Below are positions 7,071 through 13,168 of a DNA stretch of 13,246 nt, piece by piece. The stretch is from Burkholderiales bacterium (GTDB lineage: Bacteria > Pseudomonadota > Gammaproteobacteria > Burkholderiales > Burkholderiaceae_D). Every line of letters begins with the position of its first letter. Position 1 is the stretch's first letter. Location of the stretch: assembly GCA_016197345.1 (NCBI GenBank), contig JACPVY010000115.1:1-13246 (forward strand), given 5' to 3'. The notes below the pieces were generated by a model that was given only the letters and a program-made list of their open reading frames with translations, did no database searches and was not told the origin of the DNA. The position numbers and the translations under genes are program-made.

Positions 7071-7268
7071 TTAGCGCGGTGTTGTAGTGTCATTGGCCGT
7101 GGGAGGCAGCTCACGCAAATAGAACACGGTGTTGCCCTTGATTTGCGCCTCGACCATTACGCCGCTACGTAGCTTGACGCTGCGCCCTAGCGGCATCACC
7201 ATGCCGCAATCGCATTGTGAAGCGTCCGTATGGGTTTTGAAGGCATGCTCGTCGATAGTGAAGCTAAT
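7071..7268 (-). CDS. Small coding-looking frame without a canonical start codon (possible ATT start or gene remnant)
   Basis: The frame that ends at TAA (7071-7073) reads convincingly from about 7268, with coding-like third positions. The protein would be about 65 residues: ISFTIDEHAFKTH, then TDASQCDCGMVMPLG with a Cys-x-Cys pair, and VEAQIKGNTVFYLRELPP near the end. The frame is open back to a stop at 7317-7319 but contains no ATG, GTG or TTG before the internal ATG at 7202. That ATG would give only 43 residues and cut through the apparent domain. An ATT at 7268 directly follows GAGG, too close for normal use. It therefore either uses a rare start or is a truncated gene. It begins 34 nt after the CHRD gene stop. 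I do not recognise the family. Confidence 0.42.
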   Translation of the reverse strand: MSFTIDEHAFKTHTDASQCDCGMVMPLGRSVKLRSGVMVEAQIKGNTVFYLRELPPTANDTTTPR

Positions 7269-7302
7269 CCTCGTTTTGCGCGCCGGACTCGCTCGACCTA
7301 CA

Positions 7303-7887
7303 CTATTTTGTCGATTTCACAATCGCGCCTTTGATTTCGCCCGGCATGTTTTTGCAGGTATGGAAATTGATGAATAATTCACCTGCCATCAATTGCTGCT
7401 CTTCCTGCTCCGGCGTCATTTTAAGGGATGGGTTGCCTTTCAACACATATTCCCCCTTCAAGAAGCCTTCAGTCGTCAGCGGGCAGGCTTTGCCGTTTAA
7501 GGCGTGTCCTGAATGGCCGAGGTTATTGACGTCTGGCGGTGGCTTGCCGCAAAAGGTCTGCACGATAGGCGCGTTATTCGGTGAGCTGTGGATATGCGAC
7601 ATCATTGCCGGGCCGCTCAGGCCACTGAAGGCAATCGCATAATGCAGGGTTTTGCTCTTCGGATAATACAGCAGGACAGCCTTGCCAAGTGCATTCGCAT
7701 CGCTGCCCGGTGCCGGTAGTTTGGCGCATTCATTCGGATAAAACGGAATCGGCGACGGTGATGCGGTGGCGCCAGCATTGCTCAAATCAGCCGTAAAGAG
7801 GACTGGTTGTTCATCAGCGGCATAGGAAGTGTTCGAGATGGTGCAAGAGAGTGAAAATAGGGCGGCAAGAGCAAGTTGTTTATTCAT
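7303..7887 (-). CDS. Exported CHRD-domain protein
   Basis: A 194-residue protein with a signal peptide (residues 1-23, cleavage expected after SYA), so periplasmic or secreted. The rest matches the CHRD domain (named after chordin; function in bacteria unknown): LHYAIAFSGLSGP (81-93), SHIHSSP (97-103) and the closing GELFINFHTCKNMPGEIKG (169-187), where CHRD proteins normally end with a His-Thr...Pro-Gly-Glu-Ile-Arg-Gly strand. Four mature cysteines (54, 113, 135, 178) could form two disulfides. The ATG at 7887 is preceded by an excellent ribosome-binding site, GGAGG with 4-nt spacing. An upstream extension of the frame is rejected. The downstream neighbour is the small frame at 7071-7268. 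Confidence 0.85.
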   Translation of the reverse strand: MNKQLALAALFSLSCTISNTSYAADEQPVLFTADLSNAGATASPSPIPFYPNECAKLPAPGSDANALGKAVLLYYPKSKTLHYAIAFSGLSGPAMMSHIHSSPNNAPIVQTFCGKPPPDVNNLGHSGHALNGKACPLTTEGFLKGEYVLKGNPSLKMTPEQEEQQLMAGELFINFHTCKNMPGEIKGAIVKSTK

Positions 7888-8348
7888 TATTCCTCCAATG
7901 GGTGAGTGAAATGAAACCAACAAATGATGTAGCAGGGACATACCAGCACCATCTGGACAAACGATCCTAAAAAGTTTGCCCACCTTAGCACCCTCACCTC
8001 CTGATGGATAGCGAAACCGCTACCTGCTGTACCATAAAACACACAACTTGCCGGAAGAAAAGTTACGCAGATTTGGAATTGACGGTGTTGCAAAAAAACG
8101 CACCCCGCGTGCGCAAGCGAGCAGTCAGCGTGAAGATGGGGCTAGCGGCAGTGAGGCTACACTGCCATTGCGCTGGTAGCGGCGCAAGTCTGCGCAAAAA
8201 GATAGATGTCGATACGCGCTAGCACCGGAAATACCGAATAGGCTAAAAGTTGCCGCTCAGGGTTGCTGCATCGTAAGGTATGGATTGTTGCAAGATTCAC
8301 AGATGAGTATCGTGCTGCCTGTGTTTAGCTACTCTTTTAGCCGCGCTT
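7888..8348. other. 461-bp stretch with no convincing gene
   Basis: This holds the leader and presumably the promoter of the CHRD gene, and the region downstream of the 55-residue gene. Frames of 60-70 codons exist on both strands (for example 8004-8222 on plus), but they lack ribosome-binding sites and recognisable domains and have uneven composition. Notable structure is a 7-bp perfect hairpin at 8147-8166 and a 5-bp one at 8182-8195, listed separately. GCTAGC occurs twice (8141, 8218). Confidence 0.5.
8147..8166. other. Perfect 7-bp hairpin GGCAGTG/CACTGCC
   Basis: The stem encloses the loop AGGCTA. Outer arms GCTA (8141-8144) and TAGC (8177-8180) could extend it with internal loops. A second hairpin, GCGCA-AGTC-TGCGC, follows at 8182-8195 and then a run of five A. 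Nothing here marks a terminator on either strand. It may be a structured RNA or a repeat, or chance. Confidence 0.3.
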
Positions 8349-8516
8349 TTAGCGGTTCTTAAAGCGTACCTGCTGCTTTTTTTCGTTCAAAATCAGGGCA
8401 TTACGAATTTCATACGGATTACTGCCGAGGCTGGCAAGGCTATTGGTCGCGATTGTGCGGGCGAGGATGTCGGCTATCGGTGCGGCAAAGATTTTTTCGG
8501 TGCGAGATGCTTTCAT
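8349..8516 (-). CDS. Uncharacterised 55-residue protein
   Basis: A short complete frame, ATG to TAA, with coding-like composition. The product begins MKASRTEKIFAAPIADILA, continues with a Thr/Ala/Ser/Leu-rich middle, then GSNPYEIRNALILNEKK and a basic end, QQVRFKNR. There is no signal peptide or membrane helix. The sequence suggests a small, soluble, helix-rich basic protein. I do not recognise it. A purine-rich AGAAAG lies about 8-10 nt before the ATG, and a perfect TATAAT is centred about 45 nt upstream in very AT-rich DNA. It therefore seems to be its own transcription unit between hpt and the CHRD gene. Confidence 0.6.
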   Translation of the reverse strand: MKASRTEKIFAAPIADILARTIATNSLASLGSNPYEIRNALILNEKKQQVRFKNR

Positions 8517-8558
8517 GACATTTTCTTTCTGCGAGTCTGGGCAAAATACAGAAAGAGA

Positions 8559-8564
8559 ATTATA
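8559..8564 (-). promoter_or_regulatory. Consensus -10 box for the 55-residue gene
   Basis: On the minus strand the hexamer is TATAAT, a perfect sigma-70 -10 box, 42 nt upstream of the ATG at 8516. The best -35-like hexamer, TTGCAA, lies 20 nt upstream, longer than the ideal 17. The DNA from 8565 to 8640 is extremely A/T-rich with long A and T runs, which could act as an UP element. Confidence 0.45.
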
Positions 8565-8644
8565 ACGAGCTTTAGTGCAAATAATTGCAAAAAAGACCTT
8601 TATTTGAAAATAAAAAAAGTCTAAAAAGCAATTTTTATGATGTG

Positions 8645-8682
8645 GTGAGGAAGCGGCTCGCGTTGACTTGCCGCTGCCTCAC
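8645..8682 (-). terminator. Probable terminator hairpin downstream of hpt
   Basis: GTGAGG-A-AGCGGC pairs with GCCGCT-G-CCTCAC: twelve pairs and one mismatch around a 12-nt loop, starting 14 nt after the hpt stop. On the minus strand T-rich DNA follows, but the first clear T-run is about 20 nt past the stem, so termination may be imperfect. Confidence 0.5.
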
Positions 8683-8696
8683 ACTTACTTGTCGTA

Positions 8697-9272
8697 TTAC
8701 TTAATCGCATCGGGCTGCACGGCCCAAATCCCCGGCAAATTACGCCAATAACCAAAGGCATCCATACCAAAGCCGACGATGAATTTATTCGGCACCGTTA
8801 GGCCGACGTAATCGGCGGCGATGGGTTTGCTACGGCCGATGGCTTTGTCGGCAAATACGCCGACTAGCACTTCGGCTGCGCCCAATTCCAGCAGATGGCG
8901 TTTCACTTCGGCTAGCGTCGCACCCTCATCCAAAATATCGTCCAGCACGATCACGCTACGCCCTGCCACATTCGAACGTGGCACGACTTTCCACACTACT
9001 TTGCCGCCCACATCTTGCTCGCCATAGCGGGTGACGTGGATGTAATCAAATTCGAGTGGGAAAGTCAGCTTGGTCAGCAATTGACCAGTGAAAACCACCG
9101 CGCCACCCATCACCCCTAGCACGAGCGGGAATTGCGGTGTTTCGGTTTGGGTAAATCGTTGATTGAGCTTGTCTGCCATCTGTTGCAGAGCGGTTTGCAC
9201 TTGGGCATCGTCGTAAATCAGTTCGGCGCTATCCATCAAGGCTTGCGCGCGGTCAAAGTGGAATTCTTGCAT
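8697..9272 (-). CDS. hpt: Hypoxanthine-guanine phosphoribosyltransferase
   Basis: This purine salvage enzyme joins PRPP to hypoxanthine or guanine to make IMP or GMP in the cytosol. The protein has 191 residues, a usual type I phosphoribosyltransferase length. The PRPP-binding motif is VIVLDDILDEGATL (107-120), with the adjacent acidic pair D111-D112. The pyrophosphate loop lies in GVMGGAVVFTGQL (53-65), and the flexible-loop region begins HVTRYGEQDVGG (79-90). The base-binding end includes FIVGFGMDAFGYWRNLPGI (164-182). The ATG at 9272 has only a weak ribosome-binding site, and a 6-bp hairpin lies 12-28 nt upstream. The gene appears monocistronic, between a terminator-like hairpin on its 3' side and the bidirectional terminator of the upstream gene. 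Annotation may use hpt or hprT. Confidence 0.94.
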   Translation of the reverse strand: MQEFHFDRAQALMDSAELIYDDAQVQTALQQMADKLNQRFTQTETPQFPLVLGVMGGAVVFTGQLLTKLTFPLEFDYIHVTRYGEQDVGGKVVWKVVPRSNVAGRSVIVLDDILDEGATLAEVKRHLLELGAAEVLVGVFADKAIGRSKPIAADYVGLTVPNKFIVGFGMDAFGYWRNLPGIWAVQPDAIK

Positions 9273-9283
9273 GATGTGGGCGA

Positions 9284-9300
9284 GCTACCTGAATGGTAGC
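9284..9300. promoter_or_regulatory. Hairpin in the hpt leader
   Basis: GCTACC and GGTAGC form a perfect 6-bp stem around TGAAT, 12 nt before the hpt ATG. The only Shine-Dalgarno-like AGG in the leader lies in this stem, so folding could affect initiation. A role is inferred only. Confidence 0.3.
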
Positions 9301-9315
9301 GGTGTGAGGAAAAGC

Positions 9316-9340
9316 GTAATGATTACATAGATTATGCATA
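9316..9340. promoter_or_regulatory. Cluster of three overlapping AT-rich palindromes upstream of hpt (possible operator)
   Basis: GTAATGATTAC (9316-9326) is a perfect 11-bp palindrome with a central G. It shares its last base with CATAGATTATG (9326-9336), whose arms CATA/TATG are inverted. This overlaps TATGCATA (9333-9340), a perfect 8-bp palindrome. They lie 44-68 nt upstream of the hpt start, where an operator would sit. On the minus strand the cluster includes CATAAT, a possible -10. Confidence 0.35.
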
Positions 9341-9410
9341 GCGGGGAGGGGGCGGGATGATTCCGCCTATACAAAACGGCAGCGACCACTCGGCAGTAGA
9401 AAAATGGAAT

Positions 9411-9441
9411 AAAAAGGACAGCGTGGGCAACTGTCCTTTTT
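9411..9441. terminator. Bidirectional intrinsic terminator
   Basis: AAAAAGGACAG and CTGTCCTTTTT form a perfect 11-bp inverted repeat around the 9-nt loop CGTGGGCAA, with T-runs at the 3' end on both strands. It lies 12 nt after the stop codon of the membrane-protein gene on the minus strand, which it should terminate. Confidence 0.9.
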
Positions 9442-9452
9442 CAGTGTGGGGC

Positions 9453-9854
9453 TTATTTATTGATGCGCGCCACTACCAAGCCCATTGCTAACATCACGGG
9501 CAAATCAATCACAACTTGCTTCACCAATAAATCAAACGGAAATTGGGCGACGGCGTGATAAATCAAATGATGGGGAATGGTGGAGAGTAAGGCCGCCGCT
9601 AAACCAAAACGCAGGCCTTGACCTAGCCAAGGTTTATCTTCTTTGCCGTTTTGATACATCCATGCAAATGCTGCACTCAGTAAAAACTGGCCCAACATCA
9701 TATAGCCCATAAAATGCGCGCTATCGTCGTCGCTACGCATCACGCCCGGTAGCTTCAGATAATCGCCATGCAAAATCACCGCATGCTGCAAAAAACTGAG
9801 AATCATATTCGTGAAAAAGACGGCGATGACGGATGGGATAAATTTGGCTTTCAT
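9453..9854 (-). CDS. Conserved-looking four-helix membrane protein of unknown function
   Basis: A 133-residue integral membrane protein with four predicted helices, at about residues 5-27, 46-67, 79-101 and 108-129. Several motifs look functional: the first loop reads HGDYLKLPGVMR, followed by RSDDDSAHFMGY. The second loop ends KPWLGQGLRFGL, and the third helix carries PHHLIYHA with three histidines. The pattern resembles an uncharacterised family of small bacterial membrane proteins, but I cannot name it. The start is well supported by AGGAG six bases before the ATG. It follows the pabBC fusion by 68 nt and ends 12 nt before a strong terminator, so it is the last gene of that transcript or a separate unit. 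Confidence 0.8.
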   Translation of the reverse strand: MKAKFIPSVIAVFFTNMILSFLQHAVILHGDYLKLPGVMRSDDDSAHFMGYMMLGQFLLSAAFAWMYQNGKEDKPWLGQGLRFGLAAALLSTIPHHLIYHAVAQFPFDLLVKQVVIDLPVMLAMGLVVARINK

Positions 9855-9922
9855 GGTGGCTCCTGTGGCGTGCTAGCGCGAATAATGTAAAGGCCCCAGT
9901 ATTTCAACCTTGACATCACAAG

Positions 9923-11773
9923 TCAAACAGCTTGCTGCGGCCAGACCAGTTCTACCTGAAAAGCACCCCGTAAGGCGTTGCAAACTTGCACCTCGGTCGC
10001 ATTGCGCAGATCGTTTAGCGTCAAACTACGCTCTTGTGCCTGCCATTGCTGGATCAGTTGTGCCCGCATGACGCCGGGTAGCAGGCCGTCATGCAGTGGC
10101 GGCGTATACCATTGCCCCGCCAGTTTGACAAAAATATTGCTGCGACCGCCTTCGGTGATGTGTCCCTTAGCGTTGCAAAACAGCATATCAAAGGCACCGA
10201 CTTTTTCTGCCTGCTGCCATGCGGCGTCATAGTGTTGTCGCACGCTGCTTTTGTGCGCCAGCAAGAACGGCGGCACAGGAGAGATCGCGCTGCCGATCAA
10301 TAATGTATTTTTTTCTGGTAAGGGCGTCAGTAGAGCGCTCTGCATATTGACCGCGCCATCGCCGACGATGCTCAGTTTGAGACGATAAGGGGCATCGCCT
10401 TGTAATTGCTGGCAATAGCTGTGCAATTGTTGCGCTAAGGCCGCGGTTTCGCAAGGTATGCCAAAAAATGTGCACGAGGCTTGCAAGCGTGCCAAATGCG
10501 CCGCCAGATTGCGGCAACCCTCGCGGCGGCTGGCATACATCGTTTCAAACAGCGTCAGCTCAGTTTGTAAGCCAGTCAGGAAGCTGGCTTTGAGTTGGCA
10601 TTCGCGATACTCATCCATGCTTTCGCTGTCATACACAATGCCTGCCCCAACCCCCATTTCCCCGGCACGCAAGCCACTCGCTTGTGGCGCTTGCAATAGC
10701 ATCGTGCGAATCGGGACAGACAGACAAAAATCGCCGACGCGATGTGCCTTGCTTGGTGGCGCAAACCAGCCGAGCGCGCCAGTGTAAATGCCGCGCGGCG
10801 TCGATTCAATTTCGCGAATGATTTCCATCGTGCGTCGTTTCGGCGCACCTGTGATAGAGCCACAAGGATAGAGCGCTTGAATGATTTGAGGTAGATCACA
10901 ATCGGCGCGTAGCGTGGCGCGAATGGTGGAGGTCATTTGCAGCACGCGGCTAAATTGCGTCACCTCGAACAGCTTGGGCACCTGTACTGTCCCAATTTCG
11001 GCGATGCGGGCGACATCATTGCGCAGCAAATCGACAATCATCAAGTTTTCGGCGCGGTTTTTTTCGTCTTGCGCAAGAGCTAGCGCGCGCGCTGCGTTGA
11101 GCTCGGTATCGCTGCTAGCAGGCGCGGTGCCTTTCATCGGCTGTGCCAGCAATTGACCTTGCGTATGGCGAATGAATAATTCGGGGGAGAGCGACAAAAT
11201 TGCTGTGCCATCGGGCAATTGCACGAGCGCGCCATAGGGGACGGGCTGGCGCGCACGCAAGCGCTGGTACAGTGCTACCGGGCTGCCATACGCTTGAAAG
11301 CGCAGGCGATAGGTGAAATTGACTTGGTAGGTATCGCCTGCCGCAATGTATTCTTGGATGCGGGCGATGGCTTCGCAAAATTCGGCTTGATCGACACTGC
11401 TTTTTAAGTTGCATACGCCAGCAATGTCGCCTATTTCGCTGTGCTGGGCGAACCAGCTTGCTAGCGCTGCTTGATCTAATTCGTCGCTCTCAGTAAAGAT
11501 CAGTGCTTGTGCATAGGGCTGCTGATCCACGCGCGCCGCCACTCCATGCATTTGCGCGCCTAGCTCATACGACATCAACAAAAACGCATGCCGCCCAGCC
11601 GCTAAATATTCCTGCATTTGCTGCAAGAGCGCGGGCAAAGCGGTGGCGCTAGTGCATTGCAAATGGGCGAGCAAACCATGCAATAAACGCACCTGCCCGG
11701 TACTGGCATCATCGAGCAGGGCGTAAGTATCTGATGGCATGGGACGAGAGCGAGGCGGAAAAGCCGCCATCAT
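9923..11773 (-). CDS. pabB: Bifunctional aminodeoxychorismate synthase component I / 4-amino-4-deoxychorismate lyase (PabB-PabC fusion)
   Basis: A 616-residue cytosolic enzyme for p-aminobenzoate in folate synthesis. Residues about 15-400 are the chorismate-binding PabB part. QPMKGTAP contains K214, matching the nucleophilic lysine of the PabB PIKGT motif. Other signatures are IVDLLRNDVARI (246-257), YPCGSITGAPKRRTMEII (302-319) and GAGIVYDSESMDEYREC (376-392). Residues about 405-616 are a fold-type IV PLP enzyme (PabC): FETMYASRREG at its start, a probable PLP lysine K508 in LAHKSS, and GHITEGGRSNIF with E541. The two parts convert chorismate plus ammonia to ADC and then release p-aminobenzoate and pyruvate. 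The glutaminase PabA is not in the window. An internal ATG at 11740 (M12, MPSDTYALLDDA) is a plausible true start, since the first 11 residues look unlike the family. The gene begins 26 nt after the SIMPL-domain gene. Confidence 0.93.
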   Translation of the reverse strand: MMAAFPPRSRPMPSDTYALLDDASTGQVRLLHGLLAHLQCTSATALPALLQQMQEYLAAGRHAFLLMSYELGAQMHGVAARVDQQPYAQALIFTESDELDQAALASWFAQHSEIGDIAGVCNLKSSVDQAEFCEAIARIQEYIAAGDTYQVNFTYRLRFQAYGSPVALYQRLRARQPVPYGALVQLPDGTAILSLSPELFIRHTQGQLLAQPMKGTAPASSDTELNAARALALAQDEKNRAENLMIVDLLRNDVARIAEIGTVQVPKLFEVTQFSRVLQMTSTIRATLRADCDLPQIIQALYPCGSITGAPKRRTMEIIREIESTPRGIYTGALGWFAPPSKAHRVGDFCLSVPIRTMLLQAPQASGLRAGEMGVGAGIVYDSESMDEYRECQLKASFLTGLQTELTLFETMYASRREGCRNLAAHLARLQASCTFFGIPCETAALAQQLHSYCQQLQGDAPYRLKLSIVGDGAVNMQSALLTPLPEKNTLLIGSAISPVPPFLLAHKSSVRQHYDAAWQQAEKVGAFDMLFCNAKGHITEGGRSNIFVKLAGQWYTPPLHDGLLPGVMRAQLIQQWQAQERSLTLNDLRNATEVQVCNALRGAFQVELVWPQQAV

Positions 11774-11799
11774 AGCAAAAGCTGGGAACGTGCGCCGCC

Positions 11800-12468
11800 T
11801 CAGTCTAGCGGTAGCGTCGCAAAGCGCACGCGATAACGGATGCGTGCGCTGCGGGTTGCGGCCTCTAGTTTTTCACTGGAGTCCGATACTCCACCGCTGA
11901 CGGGCGCGCTACACACACCGTAACTGCGCCAATCTTCGTCGCCAAAAGTACCAGTGCGGGTTGCGGTCGCCGCTAACTCTTCCATTTCGAGCACACCGTT
12001 GAGTCGTAAGCCCGCAGCGTTAGCGAGGACGTCGGCTTTGCTTTTCGCGTTGAGAAACGCCCTGCGTTCTGCTTCTAGGCGTATTTCGTCGTTGGTTTCA
12101 AACTGTGGTGGGCGCATATCGACATTGAGCGAATAGCGTTGATTTTCAAACAGTGGTTCCAGCGATCCAAGGGCAAGCATCAAATGCTGCATATCATCAC
12201 AGGTGACGAGAATTTTTTGTGACGCTTCTTGCCCGACCTTTTTCTTCCAAAACCAAGGCCGCCAAGATTCTGCGCCGCCCTCTTGTAATTGGTCATCGGC
12301 CATCCCTGCGGCTTTTAATTGGCGGATGCACTGCGCGCGCAATTCAACCGATTCCTTAATGGCGGTTTCTATTTGAACTGCTCGCACATTGAGGGTGACA
12401 TCGGCCTTATATTTGCAAATGGCTTCGACTAGAGTGCTGTTGCCGATGACTTCGATATACCGGTCCAT
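11800..12468 (-). CDS. SIMPL-domain (DUF541) protein lacking a signal peptide
   Basis: A 222-residue protein of the SIMPL/DUF541 type, a family found across bacteria with poorly known function. Visible features are the N-terminal strand YIEVIGNSTLVEA, a KADVTLNVRAV strand, the central RRAFLNAKSKADVLANAAG (135-153) that is the most typical SIMPL segment, and a C-terminal strand of alternating Arg residues (ARIRYRVRF). Most relatives, such as E. coli YggE, are exported, but this protein starts directly with the domain and shows no signal peptide or anchor. It may therefore be cytosolic. A linker at about 170-200 is rich in Ser, Gly and Thr. The start is supported by AAGGA about 7 nt before the ATG. 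It lies 49 nt after the SH3-domain gene. Confidence 0.82.
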   Translation of the reverse strand: MDRYIEVIGNSTLVEAICKYKADVTLNVRAVQIETAIKESVELRAQCIRQLKAAGMADDQLQEGGAESWRPWFWKKKVGQEASQKILVTCDDMQHLMLALGSLEPLFENQRYSLNVDMRPPQFETNDEIRLEAERRAFLNAKSKADVLANAAGLRLNGVLEMEELAATATRTGTFGDEDWRSYGVCSAPVSGGVSDSSEKLEAATRSARIRYRVRFATLPLD

Positions 12469-12517
12469 CGCATTTCCTTTTTCTATGAAAGTGTGGCTGC
12501 AAGGCTAGCAGAAAAGC

Positions 12518-13156
12518 TTAATTGCCCGCCACCAAAGCAGTGAGCTGCCATTTGCCGCTAGATTTGTCAAAAACAGCGTGATAATCCATTGCGCTGCGTA
12601 CCAGCCGTTGATCAATATAGCCCTGTGTATCGTCTTCTAAGCGTATCAAGACCCATGCCGCATCGCTGGTAGTGGTTTCTAGTTTTTCGACTATCGCATA
12701 ATCCAATTTGGCGACAATGGTGGTGCTGGTGTCTGGTGCGGCGCGCACGCGTACGCCTTTGCCGATCACGGCGACATATTTGAAGGCATCGATGCTAGCG
12801 GGCCATTGGCTATAGACATAGGGGGCGATGAAGCGGCCTTGTTGATCAAATGCGCCGCCAAGTGACAAGATCTTGCTCAACGTTGGCCACAGCGCGCTTT
12901 TTGGGTTTTCCACATGCCACAGTTGTTTGAATTCTTCTATACCGCCTTTGCCGCCAAACGAGGTTTGAATGTCTTTGTGAATCAGCGCAAGCAAGGCGGC
13001 GCTATCGTGGCGTTTGAGGATGGAGTGCAGTTGCTGCCGAAATTGCGCGAAATCGGCTTGATTGTCGGCTTCATCTAGCGGGCGAAGTTTTTGCTGGGCG
13101 TTGGCGCTCGCAGCCAGTAACAGGCAGAAAAGGGGAGCGGCGAACGTGCGTATCAT
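12518..13156 (-). CDS. Exported protein with a bacterial SH3 domain
   Basis: A 212-residue protein with a clear signal peptide (1-20, cleavage after ANA), so periplasmic or envelope-located. Residues 30-100 form a helical region with ALIHKDIQTSFGGKGGIEEF, which resembles the N-terminal part of a family of SH3-containing proteins in betaproteobacteria. Residues about 127-186 are a bacterial SH3 (SH3b) domain with VIGKGVRVRAAPDTSTTIV and GYIDQRLVRS. The end, GKWQLTALVAGN, is typical of this architecture. SH3b domains often bind peptidoglycan or mediate envelope protein contacts. No catalytic domain is present. An AAGG about 10 nt upstream may serve as a ribosome-binding site. It begins 12 nt after the stop of a preceding gene. 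Confidence 0.82.
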   Translation of the reverse strand: MIRTFAAPLFCLLLAASANAQQKLRPLDEADNQADFAQFRQQLHSILKRHDSAALLALIHKDIQTSFGGKGGIEEFKQLWHVENPKSALWPTLSKILSLGGAFDQQGRFIAPYVYSQWPASIDAFKYVAVIGKGVRVRAAPDTSTTIVAKLDYAIVEKLETTTSDAAWVLIRLEDDTQGYIDQRLVRSAMDYHAVFDKSSGKWQLTALVAGN

Positions 13157-13168
13157 CTGAGCTTGCCT

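Noticed and set aside
7888..7983. Upstream extension of the CHRD frame by 32 codons
   Set aside because: The ATG at 7887 has a strong GGAGG site and starts a proper signal peptide, which the extension would bury.
8004..8222. 72-codon plus-strand frame
   Set aside because: It lacks a ribosome-binding site, has a composition unlike the neighbouring proteins and no recognisable features. It would also be the only plus-strand gene.
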